DNA of 64,000 nucleotides, from NCBI GenBank assembly GCA_002841155.1, contig PHEH01000010.1:1-64000 (forward strand), written 5' to 3'. The notes under the pieces are model-generated. The model made no database searches. It was not told where the DNA came from and saw only the letters and a program-made list of their open reading frames with translations. A program made the translations under genes and the position numbers. Shown in pieces: positions 29,933-41,200 of the stretch (the first letter of the stretch is position 1; the number at the start of each line of letters is the position of its first letter). Source of the DNA: Alphaproteobacteria bacterium HGW-Alphaproteobacteria-18. Its GTDB lineage: Bacteria; Pseudomonadota; Alphaproteobacteria; Caulobacterales; Hyphomonadaceae.

Positions 29933-29957
29933 AGCTTTCTCCAACAAGGAGAAAGCT
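29933..29957 (-). terminator. 10-bp perfect hairpin downstream of fadJ-type gene
   Basis: AGCTTTCTCC and GGAGAAAGCT flank a 5-base loop, starting 15 bases after the stop of the bifunctional beta-oxidation gene. The U-tract on the minus strand is poor, so it may be a 3' stabilising hairpin. Confidence 0.5.
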
Positions 29958-29971
29958 TTAAAATCAATCCA

Positions 29972-32203
29972 TTATGCAGCCACCTTCTTGTCACCAGCGG
30001 GTGGGAAGCGATCATAGAAGGATTGCCCCTTCTCCGCCATTTCGCGCAGGAGTTTACCCGGACGGAAGCGCTCGCCGTATTTATCGGCGAGGCGGTCTGC
30101 CTCGGCGACAAAGGCGGGCACGCCCCAGATGAGATCCATGTAGCTGACGCAGCCACCTGAATAGGGCGCAAAACCCCAGGCGAGGATGGAGCCGATGTCT
30201 CCATCGCGCGCGTCCTGGATCACGCCTTCTTCAAAGCAGCGGGAGACCTCAATCGCCTGACGGATCAGGAGGCGATTGGTCAGCTCTTTCTTGAGGGCGG
30301 GCGGGCATTCGTCGATCTTGATTTCGACCTGCTCGTTGAGGTCTGGCCAGATACGGTCGGGCTTTCCCTGATCGTTATAGTCGTAGAAGCCCTTGCCGGC
30401 CTTGCGGCCCACGCGGCCCTTGTCTTCCACGATCCAGGCCATCATGCGGCCGAGCGGGGCTTCGTTATAATCGAAGCCAACTGCTTTCGCCGTTGCGCGG
30501 CCTACCTTCAGGGCGGTATCGAGGCCGACCGAGTCGGAGACTTCCAGCGGGCCCATCGGCATGCCGGCCTGACGGCCAACGTTTTCGATGATCGCCGGCT
30601 TGATGCCTTCGGCCAGCATTTCGAGGCCTTCCTGCGTATAGGTGCCAAAGCAGCGCGAGGTGTAGAAGCCGCGGCTGTCATTGACGACAATCGGGGTTTT
30701 CCGGATTTTCAGGACATAATCGATCGTCTTGGCGAGGGTTTCCTGGCTGGTTTCCTTGCCCATGATGATCTCGACAAGACCCATCCGCTCGACCGGCGAG
30801 AAGAAGTGGATGCCGATGAACTTGTCCTTGCGCTTCAGCGGGGTGGAGAGTTGCGTGATCGGCAAGGTTGAGGTGTTGGAACCGACGATGGCGTTCTCGC
30901 CGAGGGCGGCTTCTGCGTCGGAAAGCACCTTGTGCTTCAGGTCGATGTCTTCATAGACGGCTTCGACGATGAGGTCGCAGTCTTCCAGAAGCTTATAGTC
31001 CGTGGTCGGCGTGATGAGGGAGAGGAGCGCGTCGCCCTTCTCTTTCGTGCTCTTGCCGCGCGAGATGTCTTTCTCGACGAGGCGGACGGCGTATTGCTTG
31101 CCCTTCTCGGCCGCTTCCTGTTTCACATCGACGAGGACCGTGCGGATGCCCGCGCGGGCCTGTTCGTAGGCAATGCCTGCGCCCATCAGGCCGGCGCCGA
31201 TGACGCCAACCTTTTTGATCTCGGCCTTCTCGAAGCCCGCCGGGCGGTTTGCCCCTTTCGACAGAGCCTGCGTGGAGAGGAAGAGCGACCGGATCATCGC
31301 TTTTGCCTCAGGGCGTTGCTGGGTGTTGATGAAGTAGCGCGTTTCGATGCGCAGGCCGGCATCGATGGGCACCTGAACGCCTTCATAGATGCAGGAGAGG
31401 ATGTTCTTCTGGGCCGGATAATTGCCATAGGTTTTCGAGGCCAGCATCATGTTGGCCATCGTGGCCACCTGACCGGCGCCCGGAGATTTATGCGGCACGC
31501 CGCCGGGCACCTTGAAGCCTTTTTCGTCCCATGGGGCTTTCGCCTTCGGATTGGCCTTCACCCAGGCTTTGGCGCGGGCAACAGTTTCTGCGCCCGGAGC
31601 AAGCTCCTGAACGACACCCATGGAATGGGCCTTCTCGGCATTGAAGCTTTCGCCCTGCAGGATCAGCGGCAGCGCGGCCTGAACGCCGACAAGGCGCGGC
31701 AGACGCTGCGTGCCGCCTGCGCCCGGCAGAAGGCCGATCTTGGCTTCCGGCAGGCCGAACTGGATGCGGGGATTGTCATTGGCCGCGACGCGGTAATGAC
31801 AGGCGAGCGCTACTTCGAGGCCGCCGCCAAGGGCAAGGCCATTGAGCGCGACCGCCACAGGCTTGCCGCAGGTTTCGAGCTTGCGCAGCGTGCCGTTGAG
31901 GGCAAAGCCGGCTTCGAACTGTTCTTTCTTCAGTTCGTCTTCGGACTTTTTCTTCTGCTCGCCGCCAGCGCCGGCGCGGCTACCCATCTCGCCCAGGTCA
32001 GCCCCGGCACAGAAGCCGGTTTCCTTGCCGGAGGAAATGACGAGGCCTTTGATGGCGTCGTTTGTGGCCACTTCCTGGGTGATCGCGATGATGTCCTGAA
32101 CGGCCTTGCCGGTCAGGGTGTTCATGCTGCGGCCAGGCACGTCGAAGATGGCGTGGGCGATGCCATCGGCATCAATGTCGAATTTGAAGGTTTCGAGTTT
32201 CAT
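29972..32203 (-). CDS. fadJ: bifunctional enoyl-CoA hydratase/3-hydroxyacyl-CoA dehydrogenase
   Basis: Alpha subunit of the beta-oxidation multienzyme complex, 743 residues. Hydratase part: [27 protein letters not shown] and [19 protein letters not shown] hold the oxyanion hole and catalytic Glu residues. Dehydrogenase part from about residue 330: [16 protein letters not shown] (NAD), SNTSTLPI, and [17 protein letters not shown] with the catalytic His. Encoded 30 bases after the thiolase on the same strand, so both subunits are co-expressed. FadB and FadJ are hard to tell apart; the symbol is a family-level choice. Confidence 0.93.
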   Translation of the reverse strand: MKLETFKFDIDADGIAHAIFDVPGRSMNTLTGKAVQDIIAITQEVATNDAIKGLVISSGKETGFCAGADLGEMGSRAGAGGEQKKKSEDELKKEQFEAGFALNGTLRKLETCGKPVAVALNGLALGGGLEVALACHYRVAANDNPRIQFGLPEAKIGLLPGAGGTQRLPRLVGVQAALPLILQGESFNAEKAHSMGVVQELAPGAETVARAKAWVKANPKAKAPWDEKGFKVPGGVPHKSPGAGQVATMANMMLASKTYGNYPAQKNILSCIYEGVQVPIDAGLRIETRYFINTQQRPEAKAMIRSLFLSTQALSKGANRPAGFEKAEIKKVGVIGAGLMGAGIAYEQARAGIRTVLVDVKQEAAEKGKQYAVRLVEKDISRGKSTKEKGDALLSLITPTTDYKLLEDCDLIVEAVYEDIDLKHKVLSDAEAALGENAIVGSNTSTLPITQLSTPLKRKDKFIGIHFFSPVERMGLVEIIMGKETSQETLAKTIDYVLKIRKTPIVVNDSRGFYTSRCFGTYTQEGLEMLAEGIKPAIIENVGRQAGMPMGPLEVSDSVGLDTALKVGRATAKAVGFDYNEAPLGRMMAWIVEDKGRVGRKAGKGFYDYNDQGKPDRIWPDLNEQVEIKIDECPPALKKELTNRLLIRQAIEVSRCFEEGVIQDARDGDIGSILAWGFAPYSGGCVSYMDLIWGVPAFVAEADRLADKYGERFRPGKLLREMAEKGQSFYDRFPPAGDKKVAA

Positions 32204-32232
32204 GATCTTGTTCTCAATATTCCGTATCGTGA

Positions 32233-33438
<1,206 letters not shown>

Positions 33439-33456
33439 GGGTGGCTCCTTTGGAGG

Positions 33457-33897
33457 TCAGGATTTGGGTGTTTTGGCCGGCGCTTTGGCCGGATTGAGCG
33501 TGAGGGAGGCGGTGGCCCGCGCGGCTTCTTTGCCGCGGGAGTCGAAAAGGTCGGCCTCGGCGAAAACCATAGCCCGGCCGACATTGCGAAGCCGCGCGGC
33601 CACCTCGATGGGGCCAACGCGGACGGGGCGGAGGAAATGCGTGTGCAGGTCCACCGTGGAGGGATATTTCGAGGTTCCGGCTTTCACCGTCGTCAGCATG
33701 CCGATGGTGTCATCCATCATGGCGACGAGAAAACCACCCTGGATATAGCCGGCGGGGTTGGTGAAGTCCTCGCTGCCATTGAACCGGACGCGCGTGGTCA
33801 TCGCCTTCGCGTCCAGCTCAATGATCTCAAAGCCGAGGGACAGCGAGCTGCGCGCGGGCGTGGGGAAGACTTCGCGGAGCAGATGGCGGTCTGGCAT
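33457..33897 (-). CDS. PaaI-type hotdog thioesterase (1)
   Basis: 146-residue hotdog-fold acyl-CoA thioesterase. The segment NPAGYIQGGFLVAMMDDTIG is the PaaI signature with the catalytic Asp/Gln region, and STVDLHTHFLRPVRVG follows. The ATG at 33897 overlaps the upstream gene stop (TGATG); an in-frame GTG lies one codon before. It is the second of a tandem pair. In a beta-oxidation cluster it probably releases blocked CoA thioesters. Confidence 0.85.
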   Translation of the reverse strand: MPDRHLLREVFPTPARSSLSLGFEIIELDAKAMTTRVRFNGSEDFTNPAGYIQGGFLVAMMDDTIGMLTTVKAGTSKYPSTVDLHTHFLRPVRVGPIEVAARLRNVGRAMVFAEADLFDSRGKEAARATASLTLNPAKAPAKTPKS

Positions 33898-34328
33898 CAC
33901 TTGATACCACCCGGCACTGGGCCGATAGAGGCGCTAGAGGTCGCGCGTACGCACAAGCGTCCTTCTGAATCGAACAGTTTTCCTTCCGTGAACGCAACTG
34001 TCTTTCCAAGGCGTGTAACCATCCCTTCGGTGACAATGGACCCCAGCTTAACTGGCCGCAAGAAATGCGCGTGCAGATCGATGGTTGTCGTGTAGGATTG
34101 CCCTCTGGATGCGACGATGACAGCAGGGCCTACGGTATCGTCCAGCATTGCGATAAGCATGCCGCCCTGCACGAAACCGGCTGGATTAAGAAATTCCGGC
34201 TTAGGCTCAAACCCAATCTTGATCCAAAATTTATCCTGATCGAATTCGAGCAACTGCCAGCCCAGCAACCTTGCAACAGGGGGGGCATTTTTCTCGTTTC
34301 CGAAAAAGGCAACGGGATCAAAGACCAT
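33897..34328 (-). CDS. PaaI-type hotdog thioesterase (2), lower-GC paralogue
   Basis: 143-residue paralogue of the preceding gene; NPAGFVQGGMLIAMLDDTVG and TTIDLHAHFLRPVKLG align with it. Its DNA is poorer in GC than its sibling (hand count of three 60-base lines within it: 42-55%), which suggests separate acquisition rather than recent local duplication. The stop overlaps the next gene, so it is part of the same transcript. It begins just 3 bases after the dehydrogenase stop. Substrate unknown. Confidence 0.85.
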   Translation of the reverse strand: MVFDPVAFFGNEKNAPPVARLLGWQLLEFDQDKFWIKIGFEPKPEFLNPAGFVQGGMLIAMLDDTVGPAVIVASRGQSYTTTIDLHAHFLRPVKLGSIVTEGMVTRLGKTVAFTEGKLFDSEGRLCVRATSSASIGPVPGGIK

Positions 34329-34331
34329 AGA

Positions 34332-35507
34332 TTACAGCGTCCTCGCGATCAGCATTTTCATCACTTCGTTGGCGCCGCCATAGATGCGCTGGACGCGCGC
34401 GTCGGCATACATCTGGGCGATGGGGTATTCATCCATATAGCCAAAGCCACCATGGAGTTGGAGGCATTCGTCGATGATCTTGCACTGAAGATCGGAGATC
34501 CAGTATTTCGACATCGAGGCCGTGGACGCATCCAGCTCTCCCTTCAGGAGAAGCTCTGTACAGTGATCGGCAAACACTTTTGCGACAGTGCCTTCCGTCT
34601 TGGCTTCGGCGAGCTTGAACTGGGTGTTCTGGAAGTCGAAGATCGTGCCGCCGAAGGCCTTGCGGCTTTTCACATAATTGACGGTCTCGTGGATGGCGCG
34701 CTCGATCATGCCGACGCCCTGAAGGCCGATGACATGGCGTTCCTGCGGGAGTTTCTGCATCAGCTGGATGAACCCCTTCCCGGCTTCCTCACCGAGGAGG
34801 TGGGAGGCAGGCACGCGCACGTCATCGAAAAAGAGCTCTGACGTATCGGCGGCATGCTGGCCGACCTTGTCGAGGTTGCGCCCCCGGCGGAAGCCGCCCT
34901 CGCCTTCAACGGCGTCGGTTTCGACACAGATGATCGAGATGCCCTTGGCGCCCTTGGTCGGGTCGGTCTTGGCACAGACGAGGATGAGGTTGGCCGTCTG
35001 GCCATTGGAGATGAAGGTCTTCGAGCCATTGATGACATAATGGTCGCCGTCGAGGCGGGCGGTGGTCTTGATGTTCTGAAGGTCAGAGCCCGCGCCCGGC
35101 TCAGTCATCGCGATGGCGGTGACGAGATCGCCCGAGCAGATTTTCGGCAGCCAGCGCTGCTTCTGCTCTTCGGTGCCATAGGCGGTGATGTAGGGGGCGA
35201 TGATGGCGTTGTGGAGGGTGATGCCGAAGCCGTCGATGCCCTTCCATTGCTGCTGCTCGATGATGATGGCCTCATGGCGGAAATCCCCGCCCGCGCCGCC
35301 ATATTCTTCGGGGACCGAGGCGCCCAGCAGGCCCATCTCGCCGGCCTTCTTCCAGATCTCGCGCGGCACGACGCCCGCCTTGCGCCAGGCGGGCACATGC
35401 GGGGCGCATTCCTTCTCGAAGAACTGGCCGACGGCATCGGCGAAAATGTCGAGCTCTTCATCCTGGCGCCAGGCGGCTTTGGGCACATTCAACGGGCTCT
35501 CATGCAT
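34332..35507 (-). CDS. acyl-CoA dehydrogenase (AidB/IVD-like length)
   Basis: 391-residue flavoprotein oxidising acyl-CoA to trans-2-enoyl-CoA with electrons passed to ETF. Family motifs: AMTEPGAGSDLQNIKTTA, YVINGSKTFISNG, and QLHGGFGYMDEYPIAQMYADARVQRIYGG with the C-terminal conserved Gly-rich signature. The ATG at 35507 has GGAG 7 bases ahead. An operator-like TTACGT-type palindrome lies at 35541-35562, suggesting control by the MerR regulator upstream. Chain length specificity not predictable. Confidence 0.9.
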   Translation of the reverse strand: MHESPLNVPKAAWRQDEELDIFADAVGQFFEKECAPHVPAWRKAGVVPREIWKKAGEMGLLGASVPEEYGGAGGDFRHEAIIIEQQQWKGIDGFGITLHNAIIAPYITAYGTEEQKQRWLPKICSGDLVTAIAMTEPGAGSDLQNIKTTARLDGDHYVINGSKTFISNGQTANLILVCAKTDPTKGAKGISIICVETDAVEGEGGFRRGRNLDKVGQHAADTSELFFDDVRVPASHLLGEEAGKGFIQLMQKLPQERHVIGLQGVGMIERAIHETVNYVKSRKAFGGTIFDFQNTQFKLAEAKTEGTVAKVFADHCTELLLKGELDASTASMSKYWISDLQCKIIDECLQLHGGFGYMDEYPIAQMYADARVQRIYGGANEVMKMLIARTL

Positions 35508-35540
35508 CGGTCGTCTCCACATCCTTGTCGTAGCGTAAAG

Positions 35541-35562
35541 TTGCCGCTTACGTTCACGTCAG
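35541..35562. promoter_or_regulatory. MerR-type operator candidate (site 3)
   Basis: Contains CTTACGT-TC-ACGTCAG, a near-perfect palindrome, and matches the two tandem motifs at 38058-38100 (shared CCGCTTACG...ACG). It lies 34 bases upstream of the acyl-CoA dehydrogenase start, in its promoter area. Confidence 0.5.
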
Positions 35563-35619
35563 CATGTAAGCGCGGCGGCCCGGATTCTCCAGCCGTGCCG
35601 CCGCGTCAGGGATACCGCG

Positions 35620-37404
35620 TCAGAATTGCGCGGCGTCGAGCGCCATCATGGCCGTCGCGCCGGTTTTCACCTTGGCAAGGTGAGCGGGCGCGTCGGGCAG
35701 CATGCGTTCGACGAAATAGCGGCCGGTGGCGAGCTTGGCGGCATAGAACGGGTCGCCGCTGCCCTGCTTCTCCAGCGCGAGCTTTGCCATGCGGGCCCAC
35801 ATGAAAGCGAGCGCGGTGAGGCCCATCAGATGGAGATAGTCATGGCTGGAGGCGCCAGCATTGTTGAAGTCGCTCATGCCGTTCTGCATCAGCCACATCG
35901 TGCCATCCTGGAGCTGGGCGCGGACGGTTTTGAGCCCTTCAATATAGAGTTCAAGGCCTTCCATCTTGTCGTTCTCGGCGATGAATTCGTCGATCTCGGC
36001 AAAGAAGGAGAAGACCGCGCGGCCGCCATTGGCGCCGAGCTTGCGGCCGACGAGATCGAGCGCCTGAACGCCATTGGTGCCTTCATAGATGAGGCTGATG
36101 CGGCAATCGCGGACGATCTGCTCAAGGCCCCATTCGCGCGTGAAGCCTGAACCGCCATGCACCTGCAGGCCAAGATTGGCGCTCTCATAGCCCTTATGGG
36201 TGAGGTAGGCTTTCACGACCGGCGTCAGCAGGGCCATGTAATCTTCAGCCTTCTGCTGCACGGCCTCGTCCGGAGATTTGTGCTGCAGGTCGCCCTGGAA
36301 GGCCATCCAGTAAACAAAGGCGCGGGCGCCTTCGAGAAAGGCTTTCTGTTCCAGAAGCATGCGGCGCACGTCAGGGTGGACGATGATCGGATCTGCGGGC
36401 TTGTCTGGCGCCTGAACGCCGGTGAGCGAGCGACCCTGGACGCGGTCGCGCGCAAAATCGAGGGCGTTCTGATAGGCGATCTCGGCTTGCGCCATGCCTT
36501 GCAGGCCAACCCCCAGGCGCGCTTCGTTCATCATGACGAACATGGTGCGCATGCCCTTGTGTTCTTCGCCGACGAGCCAGCCGGTCGCCCCGTCATAGTT
36601 CATAACGCAGGTGGCGTTGCCATGGATGCCCATCTTTTCTTCGAGGCCGCCGCACTGGCAGGCATTGCGCTCGCCGAGGCTGCCGTCTTCCTTGACGAAA
36701 TACTTCGGCACGACAAACAGCGAGATACCCTTGATGCCTTCTGGGGCGCCTTCAATACGGGCAAGGACAAGGTGAATGATGTTGTCAGTGAGATCCTGCT
36801 CGCCGCCGGAAATCCAGATTTTCTGGCCGGTGATCTTGTAGCTGCCATCGCCCTGCGGGACAGCTTTGGTTTTCATCAGGCCAAGGTCGGTGCCGCAATG
36901 GGGCTCGGTGAGGTTCATCGTGCCGGCCCATTCGCCCGACGCCATTTTCGGCCCGTACTTGGCTTTGAGCTCATCGGAGCCGCCCGCCATGAGCGCCTGA
37001 TAGGCGCCGTGGGTGAGGCCAGGATACATGCCAAAGGCCATGTTCGAGGAGGAGACCATCTCGGTCCAGGCGATGTTGACGGCGTGGGGAAGCCCCTGCC
37101 CGCCCATCTCGGGATGGGCCGAGAGCAGCGGCCAGCCGTTTTCCACAAGCTGCTTATAGGCGTCCGGAAAGCCATCCGGGGTTTTGACGCTGGCATCCGA
37201 AGCGCGCTTGCAACCCTGCCTGTCGCCAACAGCGTTCAGCGGGAACAGCACATTCTTGGCAAACTTTGCGCCTTCCTCGAGGATCTGGTCGATCGTCTCG
37301 GGCGAGGCATCGGCGAAACCGGTGAGGTTTGAATAGTTCTGCAATTGGAGAAGTTCGTGCAGCACGAACTGCATGTCGCGAACGGGGGCGTCATAACGGG
37401 GCAT
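35620..37404 (-). CDS. acyl-CoA dehydrogenase with C-terminal extension
   Basis: 594-residue long-form acyl-CoA dehydrogenase. Start at 37404 (MPRYDAPVRDMQFVLHELLQ) has AGGAG at good distance; the longer frame adds 16 residues. Motifs: NLTEPHCGTDLGLMKTKA, YKITGQKIWISGGEQ, GMAQAEIAYQNALDFA and QVHGGSGFTREWGLEQIVRDCRI. The final 170 residues form the extra helical domain of the AcdA/FadE-like subgroup with 'acyl-CoA dehydrogenase C-terminal domain'. It follows merR with a strong hairpin between them. Confidence 0.92.
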   Translation of the reverse strand: MPRYDAPVRDMQFVLHELLQLQNYSNLTGFADASPETIDQILEEGAKFAKNVLFPLNAVGDRQGCKRASDASVKTPDGFPDAYKQLVENGWPLLSAHPEMGGQGLPHAVNIAWTEMVSSSNMAFGMYPGLTHGAYQALMAGGSDELKAKYGPKMASGEWAGTMNLTEPHCGTDLGLMKTKAVPQGDGSYKITGQKIWISGGEQDLTDNIIHLVLARIEGAPEGIKGISLFVVPKYFVKEDGSLGERNACQCGGLEEKMGIHGNATCVMNYDGATGWLVGEEHKGMRTMFVMMNEARLGVGLQGMAQAEIAYQNALDFARDRVQGRSLTGVQAPDKPADPIIVHPDVRRMLLEQKAFLEGARAFVYWMAFQGDLQHKSPDEAVQQKAEDYMALLTPVVKAYLTHKGYESANLGLQVHGGSGFTREWGLEQIVRDCRISLIYEGTNGVQALDLVGRKLGANGGRAVFSFFAEIDEFIAENDKMEGLELYIEGLKTVRAQLQDGTMWLMQNGMSDFNNAGASSHDYLHLMGLTALAFMWARMAKLALEKQGSGDPFYAAKLATGRYFVERMLPDAPAHLAKVKTGATAMMALDAAQF

Positions 37405-37451
37405 CTTGGGAAAGCTCCTGAGAAAAAGAAATTCAGGAGCCTTCAATGCCA

Positions 37452-37483
37452 AAGCGCGTTGGAAAAGTCATTCCAACGCGCTT
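37452..37483 (-). other. 13-bp perfect hairpin between merR and the dehydrogenase gene
   Basis: AAGCGCGTTGGAA and TTCCAACGCGCTT are perfectly complementary around a 6-base loop. It lies 31 bases after the merR stop and about 50 bases before the dehydrogenase start. Without a U-tract it may act as a processing or attenuation structure that sets different levels of regulator and enzyme. Confidence 0.6.
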
Positions 37484-37514
37484 CATTATCTTCAAAATTG
37501 TCAGTAGCGGAGGA

Positions 37515-37994
37515 TTAAACTTCGTCCAGCTGCTTGCGGGCAACCTGTTCATAGGCAGCTGCCTGACGCTTGGATTCCTCGGACGGACCGGGGTTTTCAA
37601 CGATGCCCTGCAGCCAGTCGATACCTTTGTAGAGCTCAGTAAGCGCGGTATCGATATCCTGGCGCTGAACTTCGAGTTCGCGGGCCTGCTTGCGGAATTT
37701 CTCAAGCATCATGCGCGTCTGGGCGCGTTTGCCATCATTCAGGGCGTAGAGATCCAGGATTTCCCGGATATCGGCCAGCGGGAGGCCGAGGCGTTTCAGA
37801 CGGACGATAATGGTGAGGCGCGCGCGATCGCGGTTTGAATAGAGGCGCATCATGCCGTCGCGGGCCGGATGCAGCATGTCCTTGTCTTCATAGAAACGCA
37901 GGGCGCGCGGCGTGACGCCGAACTCACGGGCGAGTTCAGAGATCGTGTAAGTCCGCGATTCTGCAGCAGAAATGGATGAGGTTGGCTTGTGCAT
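37515..37994 (-). CDS. MerR-family transcriptional regulator
   Basis: 159-residue regulator. The N-terminal winged helix reads YTISELAREFGVTPRALRFYEDKDML with the following RLYSNRDRARL, and a long helix (ARELEVQRQDIDTALTELYKGI) makes the dimer coiled coil. The short C-terminus has no cysteine metal site, so it is of the acyl-CoA-related type (LiuR-like regulators of branched-chain and fatty acid degradation). Two tandem operator-like motifs lie 64-106 bases upstream, suggesting autoregulation. It heads the fatty-acid oxidation block. Confidence 0.87.
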   Translation of the reverse strand: MHKPTSSISAAESRTYTISELAREFGVTPRALRFYEDKDMLHPARDGMMRLYSNRDRARLTIIVRLKRLGLPLADIREILDLYALNDGKRAQTRMMLEKFRKQARELEVQRQDIDTALTELYKGIDWLQGIVENPGPSEESKRQAAAYEQVARKQLDEV

Positions 37995-38057
37995 GGCTGT
38001 CTCCCTTGATGTCTACTCTGTAGTGTTCTTATTATTAGTCAGCGCAGACTATCCAGC

Positions 38058-38100
38058 TTTCCGCGTACGTCAACGGCAATTTCCGCTTACGCGAACGGAA
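38058..38100. promoter_or_regulatory. tandem direct-repeat operator upstream of merR (sites 1 and 2)
   Basis: Two motifs 22 bases apart (about two helical turns) share TTTCCGC-K-TACG-NN-AACGG. The first spans 38058-38078 and the second 38080-38100. A third copy stands before the 34332-35507 dehydrogenase. The arrangement fits a regulator bound as two dimers on one DNA face. Confidence 0.5.
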
Positions 38101-38160
38101 AGTGTTGGCAGTGCCCCTGACAGCTTCCAGCGGCCTGCCTAGTCCCCGGAATTAACAGAA

Positions 38161-38175
38161 TTAACGCGCCCTTAA
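38161..38175 (+). promoter_or_regulatory. CtrA-binding box upstream of podJ
   Basis: TTAA-CGCGCCC-TTAA is a perfect match to the CtrA full-site consensus TTAA-N7-TTAA, and an extra TTAA half site lies 9 bases upstream (38152). It lies 90 bases before the PodJ-like start. CtrA is the cell-cycle master regulator of Caulobacterales; binding here is inference from pattern. Confidence 0.6.
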
Positions 38176-38264
38176 GGGAATGGGCGGCATTTCTGCTGAA
38201 GTGTGAACAAATCGGCCGCTCGCCTTAACCTGGCGGAGCGGCCAGATGCGCAAGGAGTGGCGCA

Positions 38265-41200
38265 ATGAGCCAGACGGGGCCCTGGAGCGTAAAGGGAATC
38301 GATCAGCGAGCCCGGGAGGCTGCGCGCGAAGCCGCGATGGCTGAGGGCATCACGCTGGGCGAATACCTCAACCGCCTGCTGATGTCGGCTGAAGAGTCCC
38401 ATTATGAGGAAATGCGCTCTCCCTATGAGGGCCCGTCTTACGGTAATCCCTCCTATCGCAATCCGCCCCCCCCTCCGCGCAGCGAGTATCGCGGCGAGCC
38501 GCGCCCGCAACAGGACGCCGCCTCCGCGCTGGAGCGCCTATCCCGCCGGATCGAGGCGACCGAAGCGCGATCTACCCTCGCCATCACCGGCATCGATCAC
38601 ACGGTTCTGGGCCTCGTTGCCCGCATCCAGAACGCCGAACAGACCAGCGCGGCCGTTGCCGGCCATGTCGAAGGCCTGATCGATGAAATGCGCGAAACGC
38701 ATGAGGCGCTGCAATCCAAGGTCCGCCGCATGGAGCAGGACGAAACCGGCAAGCAGAATCTCGAAGCCCTCAAAGCGCTGGAAGCCGCGCTCGGGAAGCT
38801 CGCCAATCATGTCTATGAAGAAGCCGAACTTACGCAGAACGAAGCTCTCGCCATCAAGGGCCGCGTAGAATCGGGTTTCTCCGAAGTCATCGAGCGCGTC
38901 GAAGGCATCGACACGCGCGCGCAGCGTAGCCTGTCTGAAACGGCCGCCCGCATCGACCGCGCGGTGGAACAGGCCGAGCAGCGCGCCGAAGGCGTCACCC
39001 GCCACCTCTCCGAGCGGATGGGCAAGCTGGAAAGCGACGTCCGCGAGCAGACTTCGCAACTGGAAGCCGAGATCAAGAGCCGCGTTGACGATCTGGAGCT
39101 GCAGACCGCAGCCCGCCTGTCAGATGCTCAGAAGGCGGATGAACGCCTTGGCGCGGTAGAAGAGGATGTCTCCGGCGCGCTCTCGTCAATGGAGGCAACA
39201 CTTCTGCGCGTGCAGGAGCGCCTGAACCGCGCCGAGACCACAACCGATACGGCGCTCAAGGGTCTTGAATCCACCTTTGCCTCGCTGGACGAGCGCATTG
39301 ATGCCGTGGCCAAGACGGTGGACCCCGAACTTGCTGACCGCCTGCGCAAGGAATTTGACGCACGCTTTGAAGACATCACGCAGCTCGTACGCTCAACGGT
39401 CGATACTGCGCGCATGGAACTGGCTGGTGAGATCACCCGCGCGGCGGAGCAAGACGCCGAAACCGAAAGCCTGCTTCGCAGCGAGATTGGCGAGCTCAAA
39501 GCGCGCCTCGCTGAAGTGGAGGCGCGCGATCCAGAAGAACTGACAGCCGGCGTGCGCGAGGAAATCGAGCGCCTCGGCTCGACCGTCTCGGAACGGATCG
39601 ACGCGCTTGCCGAGCATATCGAAACGCGGCTGGAAGAGAGCGAACTGAGCAGCGCCGAAGCCATCGAGCAGGTCGGCGAGCAGGTTACCGTGGCTGCCGT
39701 GCGCTTGCAGAAGCGTCAGGACGAAGCGCTCTCGGCGCTGGCGCAGGACATCGAAGCCACCCGCAAGGCCACCGATGCCCGCCTCTCTGATGCCCTCGCC
39801 GGCGTGTCCGAGCGTCTGGAAGATATCCATAGCCAGTCTTCTGAATCGCTCTCGCCGATGCAGCGCGCGATTGCCGCGCTCGCCTCGCGCCTGGAGAGCC
39901 TGGAAGCCTTCACCCTTCCCCCCGGCACAGACTTGCCGCCGCCTGCTCTGACCCCGGAAGCCCCCCTCTCCTATACGGGTGAAGACGACACCAACCCGTA
40001 TGCAGAGGCAGAGGCGGCGCTCCCGGCAGCAGATGAGGACGATGAGGCAGCATTTGAAGCCGGTGTCCCAGAAGTCTCATTTGAAGACCTGATCGTCAGT
40101 GACGAGGATGCAGGGTTCAACACCGGTTTCGATGACTGGGACCAACCAACCGGCTCCAGCGCGCCACCAGCCGTCATCGAAGACGAGGATGAAGCTCCCT
40201 ATGGGGCCGACTTTGAGGCGATCCGCGCTGCCGTCGAGCGGCTCAGCACGGTCAACACCCAGAACGAGGCACAGGCTGCCGCAGAGGCAGAGATCACCGG
40301 GTCCGAAACCGGCGAAGACATGTTCGAGGACGCCTTCGAGAACGACTTCGCAGAAGACGACTTCACCGAACGCCTTCCCGAAGCCGTGGGGTCTGACATC
40401 CGCGCCGAAGACTATGATCCTCTCGCAGAGCTCGCCGGTCTCGAAGAGGCACGCAGCGAAGCGCGCGAATCCGACATCTTCGATGACGACGATGGCGCGG
40501 CCGCATTCATTGCCGAAACGAAGACCGACCTCACGGATCAGGATGAGGCCGGACTTATCGATACGCTGGACAATGCCGCGACGGATCGCGACGCGGAGAC
40601 CAGTGACTATATCGCCCGCGCCCGCCGCGCGGCTCTTGCAGCCGCTGACACGCAATCAAAGTCGCGCCGCACGCCGGCCTCTCCGCCCAAGGAAAGCGGC
40701 CGAGGCAGCCACCGCACGCCGTTATTGATTGCAGCCTCTGCCGCAGTCCTGACCGGCGCAGCGGCAGGCGGATATATCTACCTGCGCGGCAAGCAACCGC
40801 ATGACCCCTCACTGGCGGGTCCGGTCAATACCTATGTCGATCCGATCTTTGCATCCGCGCCTCCAGCAGAGGAAAGCATCGACACATTCGCCGCCATGAA
40901 TGATCTTGCCGGCTTCGAAGCAATGATGAGCGAGGCCGCCGAAGAGGACGAACTCTTCGACAGCGCTGCTGGCGCCATCGAGGAAGACATCTTCGGTAAA
41001 CCAGCCGACGACACAGGGGCCGAAGCAGCCCGGCAAGATACATCTGCGATCAGGACGGCATCTGCCGATGCGCCGACCATCGCTTCTCTTACCCCGCAGC
41101 CTTCAGCAGGTTATCCTCCGATCCCGGCTGTCGTCACCGTCGAATCCGAGGCAAATGCCGGAAACGCCATTGCGCAATACCAGTTGGCGCAGAGCTTCCT

